Origin: an uncultured Eubacteriales bacterium | Lineage (GTDB): Bacteria; Bacillota; Clostridia; Oscillospirales; CAG-272 | DNA: 64,000 nucleotides | Assembly (NCBI GenBank): GCA_934432725.1 | Contig: CAKRZE010000006.1 | Span: 56,283-120,282, forward strand | Direction of reading: 5' to 3' | In this document: positions 8,843 to 18,061 of the stretch, piece by piece | Numbering within the stretch: position 1 is the first letter of the stretch | Layout: each line of letters begins with the position of its first letter | Program-made: the position numbers and the translations under genes | Notes under the pieces: generated by a model | Database searches by the model: none | Told to the model about the DNA's origin: nothing | The model's input: only the letters and a program-made list of their open reading frames with translations

Positions 8843-10492
8843 CTACTTTTTGGTCAGAAGAACACCGTTCTCCATGACATCATACGGACTGACCGGCACA
8901 TCAAACACATACATGCCGAAATGGAGGTTCGTATCCACCGTAAAGCCCGTTTTTCCGACCACGCCGAGATCGGCGCCCTTTTCCACCACATCGCCCACCG
9001 AAACTGCGGTGCTGCTCAGATGCGCATACAGCGTCTTCAGTCCGAAGCCGTGGTCAATCACCACAGTCAGTCCGGAAAGCGTCAGATTTCCGACAAATGT
9101 CACCTTTCCCTTCATCGCGGCAATCGCGTGGTCGCCGATGTTCACCACATAGTCCACACCCTCATGCCGATAGGTTTCCGCCGTTGCGGAAAGCGTGCGG
9201 TACAGTCCGAAGCCGGTGCGGATTTCTCTCCCCGCAACCGGATCGCCGCAGGTCTCAGTGCCGAAATACCGCTCCGCAAGGCGGCTGCCGAGCACATCGG
9301 CAAGAGAAGCCTTGAAGTCATTGCGTGCCTTTTCGGAGCGATAGGTCGCACAGGTCGTTGCCGTCACCTCATAGGTCTGCGCACGGAAGGTCTTGGGGTT
9401 GATATGGAGCACCATTTCCTGCGTCACTCCATCGCATTGCAGGGTGAAATGATAGCTCTCCGCGATTTCTTCCAATCCTATATTCATGCTGATCGGAATA
9501 AGCGCATACACGCTCTCCCCCTCTGCAAAGAACACGGGAGTAAAGTTGATCGCCGGCTCGCAGGAGAAGGAAACCGACCCGGGATCCGTCACATTCAGTC
9601 CCGTAATTACGGCAAATTCACCCGGATCTATGCTTGTTGCGCCGAGATAGAACACCGGCGGCGCATATACCTTGATCTGAAACGCATACGATGCTTCCCC
9701 GAAATAGTCCTTTCCGGGATCACTGTACCATTTTGCGGACAGCTCAACGGAATACGTCATATTTTCGGCAAACAGATCGCCCGGGATTGATTCGTACAGC
9801 CCGTCGTAAATCGTCTCCCCTCCGGAAAGCACCCGGACATTCAGCCAATCCGGCTGTACGGAGAACGAAAGCGCAAGCGAACCGCGCACGGGATACTGGG
9901 AAACGGTATCCGCCACTTTAACCTCGGCTCTGCGGAATTCCGCGTCATAGCTTGCATACTGCCACTCCATGCTGCGCGGCATCACGGTCTCTCCGCCGAT
10001 TGCAAGAGCCGGCGCCGCAGAGGAGGAGTACATGCAGTATGCATAGGAGCTTTGCAGAAAACGCACGGCATCCTGCGCCGCGATTTTGTATACTGCCCCG
10101 CTGTAATCCCTGAAATATGCGTACCCGGAGTCCGCCGTAAAATAATACTGATAGGAATACGGCTTGTTTCTGCTTGTAAATACAACGGAATAGCTCTTTG
10201 CCGTATCGATCAGCTCCGGCAGCTCCGCAATTTTTTCCGCATTTTCATTCATGCTCATGAAAAATGCCAGCGCATTTTTACCGATGCTGTCCTCTTCACA
10301 AACAGTATTCGCATCAAACGTATAAACAGTTCCGTCAGGCGATGTCATCTCCATTCCGGTCACTGTCTGTGAGGTGACCGGATGCTTTTGCGCCGCACTG
10401 TAATAAACACAGGCAATCAGAGTCGGCACAAGCAGCAGTATAATACACCCCGCTGTTATAAGAAGCTTTTTTACGGTAATGATATTTCGCAC
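8843..10492 (-). CDS. Membrane-anchored M23 (LytM-fold) protein, probably catalytically altered
   Basis: 549-residue protein with one N-terminal membrane segment (about residues 9-30), a long extracytoplasmic region of beta-rich character (about 35-400) and a C-terminal LytM/M23 domain. Active M23 enzymes are zinc endopeptidases that cut peptidoglycan cross-links. Here zinc ligands His443 and Asp447 (HEGVD), His491 (YAHL) and His524 are present. The first His of the usual H-x-H motif is Asn522 (TNLHFG), so hydrolysis may be lost. SpoIIQ-type proteins of the forespore engulfment channel are one family with degenerate LytM domains, but the long middle region differs. GTG at 10492 is chosen as start because it gives a clean membrane N terminus and matches the SD-hairpin leader. 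Longer starts would overlap the promoter. Confidence 0.75.
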   Translation of the reverse strand: MRNIITVKKLLITAGCIILLLVPTLIACVYYSAAQKHPVTSQTVTGMEMTSPDGTVYTFDANTVCEEDSIGKNALAFFMSMNENAEKIAELPELIDTAKSYSVVFTSRNKPYSYQYYFTADSGYAYFRDYSGAVYKIAAQDAVRFLQSSYAYCMYSSSAAPALAIGGETVMPRSMEWQYASYDAEFRRAEVKVADTVSQYPVRGSLALSFSVQPDWLNVRVLSGGETIYDGLYESIPGDLFAENMTYSVELSAKWYSDPGKDYFGEASYAFQIKVYAPPVFYLGATSIDPGEFAVITGLNVTDPGSVSFSCEPAINFTPVFFAEGESVYALIPISMNIGLEEIAESYHFTLQCDGVTQEMVLHINPKTFRAQTYEVTATTCATYRSEKARNDFKASLADVLGSRLAERYFGTETCGDPVAGREIRTGFGLYRTLSATAETYRHEGVDYVVNIGDHAIAAMKGKVTFVGNLTLSGLTVVIDHGFGLKTLYAHLSSTAVSVGDVVEKGADLGVVGKTGFTVDTNLHFGMYVFDVPVSPYDVMENGVLLTKK

Positions 10493-10531
10493 GATTCTAT
10501 CCGCTCCATCCCGCAAGGAATGTCCTTTCTT
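10493..10531 (-). promoter_or_regulatory. SD-hairpin leader of the M23 gene
   Basis: GAAAGGA ends 30 nt before the GTG at 10492. Between them CATTCC / GGGATG (one G-U pair, loop TTGC) form a hairpin, and GAGCGG follows 8 nt before the start. Confidence 0.55.
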
Positions 10532-10565
10532 CGAAAAATCGGAAAACAGTCCCATTCTCTCATTC

Positions 10566-10594
10566 ATTATACATGTTTTCTTCTGCCGGGTCAA
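10566..10594 (-). promoter_or_regulatory. Sigma-A promoter of the M23-ACT-UPF0210 unit
   Basis: On the minus strand TTGACC (10594-10589), 17-bp spacer, TATAAT (10571-10566). The start point near 10559 leaves a leader of about 67 nt to the GTG at 10492. This rules out translation starts upstream of about 10560. Confidence 0.75.
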
Positions 10595-10614
10595 GAGAAA
10601 AGCAAAAAAATGTC

Positions 10615-11087
10615 ATATTACAGGGAAAACCCGGGCAAATGCGCCCCTCGGAGCCGTCCTGACCGGCAAAAGCGGCGCACTCATCCGCACGGCATCGTTC
10701 GCCATACGCGCTTGTCCTTCCGCGCCTCTGCCGTAGGAACCGGGCTGTTTCAGGCGTGCCGCAGGACAGAGGCACACGCCGGAGGCGCTCCGGCTGCCCG
10801 GATTTTCCCGTTTCCCTCCGCATGTTCCGAACCGGCTTGCCTCTCTCCTCTGCTGCCGGGAGGGACACCTCCTTTCCCCGGAAACATCCGTCCGGAAAAT
10901 GCATGCCGAAGGCATCAAAGCAATCCGGAAGCCGCCCGTCCCATGCCGTACCGGCTCCTCCTGCCCCGACGGCCGCCGGACCTTGCCGCAAGCCGGCTGC
11001 CGCACAGGAAGCGCTTTCGGTCAAGCCGCGGCGCTCCGAACGGCGGAGCACTCAGAAAATACCCGAAAAACCGATTGTCCCTGCCGC
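10615..11087. other. Intergenic space without recognisable gene
   Basis: Overlapping open frames here are mutually contradictory, arginine- and proline-rich, and lack ribosome binding sites. Nothing else was recognised. Confidence 0.6.
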
Positions 11088-11116
11088 TTGACAGGCTCTG
11101 CCGGTTATGCTATGAT
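11088..11116 (+). promoter_or_regulatory. Sigma-A promoter of the AI-2E permease operon
   Basis: TTGACA (11088-11093), 17-bp spacer with extended TG, TATGAT (11111-11116). The leader to the ATG at 11365 is about 240 nt and contains no motif I recognise. Confidence 0.75.
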
Positions 11117-11364
11117 ATCATAAATATGATGGATTCGGATGTCGCGCCCTGCCTGTTCTGCGGCAGAGTGCCCGCCCCAAAGCCAAGCATCAGCTGCTCA
11201 GACTTCGAAATTCCAGCCGGAAATACCGCGAAGGACCGTTTTATCCCCGTCTCTGCGCCGATGCGTTTCTCAGCCGATCCAGCCGAAAGCATACGCGGCT
11301 TCTGTCGGACAGGCTTCCGGTTTCCGTCAAAATCCTGCCCGTCCCGCAGCAAAAGGAGAGCTTC

Positions 11365-12993
11365 ATGAAAATAAACTGGAATAAGCGATATGCCACTGTT
11401 TCATGCTATGCCACAGCCGGAGCGTGTCTGGTGATCCTGTTTTTCTGCCTGCTCCTGCGCTTTGACGCAGCACGCGGCGTCTGGAGGCGCATCACCGAAA
11501 TATGCAGCCCCATCACAACGGGGCTGATTCTCGCGTATCTGCTGAATCCGCTGATGAAATGGTATGAAGCGCACCTGTTCGCCTCGCTTGACCGCAGAAA
11601 AAACGGATTTAAGCTGAAGCGCGGCTTCTCCGTGACGCTGACGGTTCTGACCGCCCTGATCATCATTGCCGTCTTTCTTCTCGGGGTCGTACCGCAGGTA
11701 ATCGCCGGCTACAACGACCTCTGCCTCAAGGCAAGCAGCTATATCTCCTCCGCAAACGAATGGATCCGGAACCTGATTGCCGGCTCTGACTTTCTGACCG
11801 AGCAATATGAGAAGCTGATCCTGGAAATTGATGCCGAAAAGCTGAAGGCTGCGCTGAACGATCTGATGAACACATCCTTTGACGTTATCCTGAAGAGCGC
11901 CTCCTCGGTGCTGGACTTCTTAAGCCGCTTTCTCACGCAGGCATACAATATCTTCCTCGGCGTTATCATCATGATCTACCTGCTCCTTGCCAAGGAGCGC
12001 CTGATCAAGGGAGTCAAAAAGCTTTCGGCGGCGCTTTTCCCGGAGCGCGTGCAGAATCGGATCTGCCACGTCCTGCACATGACCGACACCATGTTCGGCG
12101 GCTTTATCATCGGCAAAATCATTGACTCCGCAATCATCGGCGTCATCACGCTCTTTGTGACATGGCTGTTCCGGATTCCGTATTATCCGCTTGTCAGCGT
12201 CATTGTCGCCGTCACCAACGTCATCCCCTGCTTCGGACCGTTTATCGGAGCAATTCCGTGTATTTTCATCATCTTTGTCGCCGATCCGATCAAAGCCGTA
12301 TGGTTTACGGTTATGATCATTCTGATCCAGCAGCTGGACGGAAACTATATCGGTCCGAAAATCCTGGGAAGCAAAACGGGGCTTTCCGCACTCGGCGTCA
12401 TGCTGTCCATCACCGTCATGAGCGGACTGCTCGGGATCACCGGGCTGTTCATCGGCGTGCCGACCTTTGCCGTGCTGTACGCGCTGGCGCGGGAGGGCGT
12501 GGACAGACTTTTGACCGACAGAGGACTGTCCACGTCGCTTGACGCATACGGTCCGTCCGGTTCGCAGGCAGTCCGGGGCGGGCTCGTCCCGGAGGGCGCA
12601 TCCTCCCGCTCCCCGTCCTCCGGCAGCACGGCGGAGGGGCAGGCTCCGGCATGCGGACATAACGGCAGCTCCTGTGACACACAGAATCCCGGCAGCATGC
12701 AGGAAGACGGGACCGTCCGCACCCGGAACTCCTGTGCCTCCCGCGCGCCGGACGGCACCGACAGCCGGAATGCTTCCGTTCCGTCCGGCAATTACTCCGG
12801 AATGCGGAATGCAGGCGCCGCGCACCTGTCGGACAGTGTCAGCTCCGGAGCCGCAGAAGAGGACCACAAGCAGCCGGACGCACCTTCCCCGGAGCCGGAA
12901 GCGCTCCGGAATGCCTCCGGCACGGAATCCTCCGATCCGGAACGCGAGCCGCAGGAGCTTACTCCGAAAAGCAGCGGAGGTGACCGGAAATGA
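11365..12993 (+). CDS. AI-2E family transporter (PerM/UPF0118) with long hydrophilic tail
   Basis: Polytopic membrane protein of 542 residues. The first 370 carry the family core: an N-terminal pair of membrane segments, a central amphipathic region (about residues 100-200) and a C-terminal membrane block with the characteristic VIVAVTNVIPCFGPFIGAIP and QQLDGNYIGPKILG motifs. Family members are proposed exporters of small molecules, AI-2 included, or ion antiporters; the substrate here is unknown. Residues 375-542 form a Ser/Gly/Pro/Glu-rich disordered tail not usual in the family. The start follows AAAAGGAGAG. Its last 4 nt overlap the next gene, so the two homologues are translationally coupled. 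Confidence 0.85.
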   Translation: MKINWNKRYATVSCYATAGACLVILFFCLLLRFDAARGVWRRITEICSPITTGLILAYLLNPLMKWYEAHLFASLDRRKNGFKLKRGFSVTLTVLTALIIIAVFLLGVVPQVIAGYNDLCLKASSYISSANEWIRNLIAGSDFLTEQYEKLILEIDAEKLKAALNDLMNTSFDVILKSASSVLDFLSRFLTQAYNIFLGVIIMIYLLLAKERLIKGVKKLSAALFPERVQNRICHVLHMTDTMFGGFIIGKIIDSAIIGVITLFVTWLFRIPYYPLVSVIVAVTNVIPCFGPFIGAIPCIFIIFVADPIKAVWFTVMIILIQQLDGNYIGPKILGSKTGLSALGVMLSITVMSGLLGITGLFIGVPTFAVLYALAREGVDRLLTDRGLSTSLDAYGPSGSQAVRGGLVPEGASSRSPSSGSTAEGQAPACGHNGSSCDTQNPGSMQEDGTVRTRNSCASRAPDGTDSRNASVPSGNYSGMRNAGAAHLSDSVSSGAAEEDHKQPDAPSPEPEALRNASGTESSDPEREPQELTPKSSGGDRK

Positions 12994-14270
12994 AGCTGAA
13001 CCGTACATACCTGACCGTAACGGTCTATGCGCTGCTCTCCTGTGCCGCCGTGATCCTGTTCGGCTTCTGCTGCTTCCGTTTTTCGGAGGTCACAGCCACA
13101 GCCGCACGGCTTTTCAAGGCGCTCAAGCCGGTGTTCTGGGGCGTTTCTGCCGCGCTGCTGCTCAACCCGATGTACGCATTCTTCCTAAGCCGCGTCTTTG
13201 CCTTCGTCAGCCGGAAAAAGCCGCACCTTGTCCCGCAAAAGGCATTGGCGCTCGCCCTGACCTATCTGATTCTTCTGTCTATGCTTGCCGCCCTGGTCGT
13301 CATGATCATTCCACAGGCGACGGACAGCATCCTTTCTTTTGCCTCACAGTCCACGGTCTATTTGTCCGCCGCGCAGAACTGGATCAATGAGACACTCGGC
13401 TTTATCCATCTTCCAGACCGCCCCCGGGATCCGCAGGAAAGCGCCCCCTCTTCCGGACAGCTCTCCGCCCCCGTGACGGAGCCGGACTCCTCCGCCCCGT
13501 CCGACACCGCACAGCCGGAGGAGCCGATGCTTAAGGAAAGCCTGCACATTGATATCGTCGGCATGTTCCAGCAGCTTCTTGAGAAGGTATTGAACAAATT
13601 CACCGATGCCATCCCGCAGATCATCGGCATCCTCGGCAAGATCGTAGATGAGGTCAAGGATTTTTCCCTGGGACTGATCCTTTCCGTCTATCTTCTCGCG
13701 TCCAAGGAGCGTCTCGGGAAGATCACCAGAAAGCTGCTTGCGGCATTGTTCGGAAAAACAGGGCACGACCGTCTCCTTTCGTTCGGAAAGCTGTATTATA
13801 ATTCGTTCGTTTCCTTTCTGACCGGAAAATTTCTGGATGCCGTCATTGTCACCTGCCTCTGTTATATCGCGCTGGCACTGCTCGGCATGCCGTCCGCCCT
13901 GATGCTCAGTCTGATCCCGGGAATTCTGAATCTGATTCCCTTTCTCGGTCCGATCATCGGCGCGTTTATCGGAGCGGTCCTTGTCCTGCTGATCGCCCCC
14001 TCCAGGCTGCTTTGGTATCTGCTCGTCATTATCCTGATCCAGCAGCTTGACGTGCATCTGATCGAACCGCACATCATCGGTGCGCGCGCCGAGATTCCGA
14101 ATTTCTGGATTCTGATCGCCGTCATCCTGATGGGCAATGCCTTCGGGATCATAGGGATGTTCCTTGCAGTCCCGACCTTCACCGTTCTGAACATTCTGAT
14201 CCGGCGCTGGACGGAAAAGCGGCTGAGCAGAAAGAAGGCGGAAAAGGCGCAGGGCGCCGCCCCGGCGTAA
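12990..14270 (+). CDS. Second AI-2E family transporter
   Basis: 426-residue paralogue of the preceding protein, starting inside its stop codon (ATGA). The same core is visible: two N-terminal membrane segments, the LIPGILNLIPFLGPIIGAFI block and the QQLDVHLIEPHIIGARAEIP signature. It differs by a low-complexity acidic insert (about residues 143-178, rich in Ser, Pro and Glu) in the central extracytoplasmic part. Tandem, coupled paralogues suggest a hetero-oligomer or duplication with divergence; this is inference. A hairpin of repeat copy B (14680-14712) followed by CTTTTTCTC probably terminates the operon. Confidence 0.85.
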   Translation: MKLNRTYLTVTVYALLSCAAVILFGFCCFRFSEVTATAARLFKALKPVFWGVSAALLLNPMYAFFLSRVFAFVSRKKPHLVPQKALALALTYLILLSMLAALVVMIIPQATDSILSFASQSTVYLSAAQNWINETLGFIHLPDRPRDPQESAPSSGQLSAPVTEPDSSAPSDTAQPEEPMLKESLHIDIVGMFQQLLEKVLNKFTDAIPQIIGILGKIVDEVKDFSLGLILSVYLLASKERLGKITRKLLAALFGKTGHDRLLSFGKLYYNSFVSFLTGKFLDAVIVTCLCYIALALLGMPSALMLSLIPGILNLIPFLGPIIGAFIGAVLVLLIAPSRLLWYLLVIILIQQLDVHLIEPHIIGARAEIPNFWILIAVILMGNAFGIIGMFLAVPTFTVLNILIRRWTEKRLSRKKAEKAQGAAPA

Positions 14271-14620
14271 AAGCTGTTTTGCCTGACCCCGGCTGCCGGA
14301 AAACGGGCGATGAAGCCGTTTGGCTGCGCCTGCTTCCGGACCGGGATGCATGGCACGCCGAACATCGGTCAGACCGGAGGCTGCACGTTTTTCCGCACCT
14401 TGAAGGAACGCTTATCCGCCTGCATACTGAAAATGCGGAGGAGCCGGGGCTGTACGCCCTGTCCTGACAAGCACACGCAAGAATCACAAAAAAGCAATGA
14501 ATCAACAGGCTTCGAACCCCTTTGTCATGCACCTTTTCGGACGTCCCGGTCCGCCGCCTCCTTTTGCGGACATGCCGGAAGGTCCCGGGGCGCGATCCCG
14601 GTTTTCTTCGCCCGAATGCC

Positions 14621-14720
14621 TGTTTTTGCTCTCTTTGACGGAAAAGCTGCGGCGTTCAGCCATCCGGACCAACGCCGAAGGGTGTAAAAACTCAAAACGA
14701 GTTTTTACACCCCTTTTTCT
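14621..14720 (-). repeat. Interspersed hairpin-bounded repeat, copy B (partial, inverted)
   Basis: On the minus strand it begins with a perfect 14-bp hairpin (GGGTGTAAAAACTC / GAGTTTTTACACCC, loop 5 nt), then GGTCCGGATGGCTGAACGCC. That segment matches copy C. Similarity fades before the central hairpin. Read on the plus strand the hairpin is followed by CTTTTTCTC and can terminate the AI-2E operon. The rest of 14271-15050 shows no gene. Confidence 0.65.
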
Positions 14721-15054
14721 CATAATGCGCCGGCCGCACCCGCATAAAACCGTTCGCAAAACGAGCGGAATGACGCTTCCGATCGCCTCCGATGGGCGCC
14801 CCGGCGCGGGCATCCGATATGCGATCCCGGAGCCGGAACGGCACACAGAAAGGAGAAAAGCAGCCCGCCTCCTCCGCGCGGATTCACGGCAGGCGCATCC
14901 GCCGCAGGAGCGGCAGACAGCCGTTCCGCCCGCAGATTTTCCGAACGCAGCCCGGTTTGAGGACCGGCGGAACAGCGCCCGAAACGGAAGTCTCCGCCGC
15001 TCCCCCCCACAGCCGTCCGTAAGGGGAAATTGCCGCTGAAATACGGCAATTCTA

Positions 15055-15083
15055 TTGACTTTAAGCCGAATATCTGTTAAAAT
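15055..15083 (+). promoter_or_regulatory. Sigma-A promoter of the surface-protein gene
   Basis: TTGACT (15055-15060), 17-bp spacer, TAAAAT (15078-15083), preceded by a hairpin (AATTGCCG / CGGCAATT, 15028-15051). The leader to 15352 is about 260 nt and contains several CTGA/TCAG-type short inverted repeats, but no known riboswitch was recognised. Confidence 0.7.
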
Positions 15084-15351
15084 ACAAATAAAATGATATT
15101 TGTATCAGTTTCCATATATATCCACCGTTTGCGTGCCCTCTGAGCTCTGCTCCGTCAAAGCCTGCTTCCTATCTGACCCCGAACATGCAATCTGTCCGCT
15201 TTCTCTCATTTGTCAGACCATGCGTGTCTGTCGGCGGTCTGAACGGATTTTTCAGACTTCATTCGTTTGCCACCGCCCGCAAACGGCTGTTTTCAGTCAG
15301 ATTACAGATTCCGCCGTTTTCCGGGCTGTCCGGAAAGAGTCATGGTGAATT

Positions 15352-16680
15352 ATGAAACACACAAAATTTTTTCTTTGCTTTTTGTTTACGTTTTTCATGA
15401 TATCTGTCTCCTGTGCCCTTTTTTCCGTTGCCGCAGAGGAGGATATGCTGTACCTTTCCCTCAATCAGGCTTCGGTCCACGCCGGAGACACCGTCAAGCT
15501 GACACTTTCTTTTTCCGGCAACAACCGGCTCGGCATTCTGGCTCAGCTCCAGTACGACCAGAACTTTTACACCATCGAATACTGCCGCACGATTGAAGCC
15601 ACCGGATGGACCGTGGAAAATTCATCCAACCGCATCATTCTGTATGACACCACGCAGAACCACCCGATCGGTGCACAAACGGAATTATGCGAGATCGGCT
15701 TCCGGATCTCTCCCGAAGCTGCCGGGCGTACATTCGGCGTTTTCATTACCAAAGCCACCGCGTCAGACGGCATGCAGGAGGTCAGCCTGGCGGATGTTTT
15801 CGTATCGACCGAGATTCTTCCGCCCTATTCTCAGGATGCCTCACTTGCCTCCCTTACAGTCGGCGGATATGAGCTTTCTCCTGCGTTCTCCCCCTCTGTC
15901 AGAAGCTATACACTCCTTTCCGCCGTCTCCTACGCAGACCGGAATTTGAACATCGAGGCAATTCCGACAGATGCCGGTGCGGCGGTATCTGTCACGGGAA
16001 GCCGCCTGAAGCTCGGAAAAAACAATATCCGCATCCTTGTCACGGCAGAAAACGGAACCCAGCGCATCTATACGATCAGCGCGTTCCTCACGGCAGACAC
16101 GCCGAACAACGACAACGGAGAAAGCCGGCTTTCCATGCTGAAGCCCTCAGTCGGAATCCTCTCCCCGGCTTTTGATATGGACGTCACGCAATATGTACTG
16201 TACCTGCCCTATGAAATCAAATCGGTCACACTGACGGGAACGCCGTATGACGCACATGCCAAATCCGAGCCTGCCACAGCCTTTCTGAAGGGTCCCGGCG
16301 TCACAACGGTCGCTGTTGTCTGCTGTGCCGAAAACGGAGACATCCTTCGATATTGGGTAGAGGTCGTTGTCCTGCCGCAGTATTTCGGAGTTCTGCCCGA
16401 AATCAGGCCGGCTGAAGACAGCGGCACAGAGTCTTCTTCCGAAAGTCTCCCGGAAACCGCCCCCGAAACGCAGCCGGAGACCGTGCCGTCCACCTCAAAG
16501 GCTCCGGAAAGCTCCTCTCAGCTCACCCAGGCGGAAGAGAGCACCTCCGTTTCCTCCGGAGGAAACAGTTCCCCGTCCATATATCTGTGGCTGCTTTTGC
16601 TTCTGCTTGCTGCGGGAGCCGGCTTTGCGGCAGGATACGTGCTTCGTGCCGCACGCATGCGAAAATCCGAATCAAAATAA
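15352..16680 (+). CDS. Surface protein with cohesin-like and cadherin-like domains
   Basis: 442-residue exported protein. Signal peptide at residues 1-28. A cohesin-type beta-sandwich follows (about 30-160, LYLSLNQASVHAGDTVKLTL). Then come two cadherin-like beta-sandwich repeats (about 165-245 and 258-345), each with the L-x-x-L-x-V-x-x-G...F-x-P...Y pattern (LASLTVGGYELSPAFSPSVR; LSMLKPSVGILSPAFDMDVT). A Ser/Thr/Glu/Pro-rich stalk (360-415) and a C-terminal membrane anchor (about 416-435) with basic tail complete it. Such proteins act in cell-surface binding or scaffolding. No dockerin partner is visible in the window. The short GGTG upstream of the ATG is a weak ribosome site. Confidence 0.75.
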   Translation: MKHTKFFLCFLFTFFMISVSCALFSVAAEEDMLYLSLNQASVHAGDTVKLTLSFSGNNRLGILAQLQYDQNFYTIEYCRTIEATGWTVENSSNRIILYDTTQNHPIGAQTELCEIGFRISPEAAGRTFGVFITKATASDGMQEVSLADVFVSTEILPPYSQDASLASLTVGGYELSPAFSPSVRSYTLLSAVSYADRNLNIEAIPTDAGAAVSVTGSRLKLGKNNIRILVTAENGTQRIYTISAFLTADTPNNDNGESRLSMLKPSVGILSPAFDMDVTQYVLYLPYEIKSVTLTGTPYDAHAKSEPATAFLKGPGVTTVAVVCCAENGDILRYWVEVVVLPQYFGVLPEIRPAEDSGTESSSESLPETAPETQPETVPSTSKAPESSSQLTQAEESTSVSSGGNSSPSIYLWLLLLLLAAGAGFAAGYVLRAARMRKSESK

Positions 16681-16966
16681 TTCGCAATCGAGCACGCACG
16701 CCGTTTTTTCCTTCTCCGCGCACTGCACAGACTTATTCCGACACATCGGCATACCGGCATGGCGAGCGGAAGCTGCACAGCGCCGGTATACGGAAACAAA
16801 CCGAAAAAAACCGCGCAGCCGATTTGCTGCATCCCCATAAGAAGCCATCGCCCCTCCATGAGCCTTTTCCGCCGGAGACGCATAGTTTTTCCCTGCGCTG
16901 CACAAAACCGCGCTGCGAAAAAACGCCTTGCTCCGGCAAAGCTCTTCGGCAGGCAGCGTACAGTCA
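16681..16966. other. Intergenic space, nothing recognised
   Basis: First part of a 1.4-kb gap. The open frames have no start signals and no recognisable domains. Confidence 0.5.
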
Positions 16967-17168
16967 GACGGGCGTGTGAAAAACCGTTTTTCGTTTTTTA
17001 CACGCCCGTCGGCATTGATCCGGACGGCTGAACGCCGCCGTTTTGTCACAGAGGAAGCCGAAAAACAAAGGCACGGAGGCAAAACAACCAAAATCGCATC
17101 AAAAATGCCGGAATCCCGACCGGCATTTTTGCGGAGCTGTGAAACGCATCCATCTTTTAACAGCTCCG
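16967..17168 (+). repeat. Interspersed hairpin-bounded repeat, copy C (best-preserved)
   Basis: Left hairpin of 18 bp (16967-16984 with 16993-17010), core with GGCTGAACGCCGCCGTTTTG (from 17026) and ACAAAGGCACGGAGGCAAAA (from 17065), central 11-bp hairpin AAAAATGCCGG / CCGGCATTTTT (17101-17130) and right hairpin GGAGCTGT / AACAGCTCC (17133-17167). It contains no open frame. It lies downstream of the surface-protein gene. Confidence 0.75.
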
Positions 17169-17876
17169 CTCCGTATTTGGGGCTTCGGACTCCGCACGGT
17201 TTGTTTTCCTCCGCATCGTGCATATGCGGCAGAAACGCCCGGGAAAATGCACAGCTGAGCATGTGTACCGAGTCTGCCCCTCCGGAAGCTGCCGCAGCCG
17301 TTCCCTCCCGCACGCGGCATTGCCCCGGCATACGCCAGCCGCCCTCTCATCCATCGATGTCTCATTGCTTTCGCTTCGGCGAAGGCTTTTTTCTTCAAAA
17401 AACGGACGTATGCTTCAGACAGGCGCTTCCCGGACCTCCCGGTGCTCATCTCGCTCCTTTTCCAAAAGCCGTATGACCGACATGAAAAATCACCCGGCGA
17501 AAACGAACCCTCTTTCGTTCTGCCTCCATCCTTCCATGCTGCTCTGTGCAGCCCCGGAAATTCACACGCTCCGCACCTTCCCCGGAGCAGCCCCGATATT
17601 CCGCAGCATATCCCATCGTAACGGTTCCCGCCGCCCGCTTCTTCCGCCCTGCCGAGGCGGTGTCCCTTTCCGTTCCCGGCAGCCGCTCTGCCTGCACTGC
17701 TGCAGTCCCGGCACAATCCAAGCCGGCTCCGAACGTGCTTTGCTTTCATCGGCAAATCAGGGCTGCGGACGGCAGCACGGCTTTTCCGCGCAGGCAGACA
17801 CACCCTTTGATTCCGCATTTCTTCATCATTCCGCACAAAAAAAATCATTTTCCGGCGCCTTTCTTGCGATTTACTC
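17169..17876. other. Intergenic space, nothing recognised
   Basis: About 700 nt between repeat copy C and the mannosidase promoter, with no supported gene. Confidence 0.5.
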
Positions 17877-17905
17877 TTGCACATCTGTGAAGTTTATGGT
17901 AGAAT
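17877..17905 (+). promoter_or_regulatory. Sigma-A promoter of the alpha-mannosidase gene
   Basis: TTGCAC (17877-17882), 17-bp spacer, TAGAAT (17900-17905). The leader of about 150 nt ends in an SD-hairpin arrangement. Confidence 0.65.
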
Positions 17906-18021
17906 GAACACGCGCTCAAATAAACGGTTTCTTATCATTGACAGAAAAAAGAGCCGTCCTGAACAGCGCAGATGCACCCGTTCAGAATCGATTCCATTTT
18001 CCTTCTTACCATTCAACCAAA

Positions 18022-18061
18022 GAAAGGACGCTTTCCGAAAGGTGAAAGCAAGGTACACGCA
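18022..18061 (+). promoter_or_regulatory. SD-hairpin leader of the alpha-mannosidase gene
   Basis: GAAAGGA (18022-18028) ends 33 nt before the ATG at 18062. GCTTTC / GAAAGC (18030-18049, loop 8 nt) form the hairpin and AAGG follows 8 nt before the ATG. Confidence 0.6.

Noticed and set aside
10382..11368. Long open frame on the plus strand before the AI-2E operon
   Set aside because: It runs antisense to the M23 promoter and through another promoter, is Arg/Pro/Ser-rich and has no ribosome site or domain. It reflects GC-biased composition.
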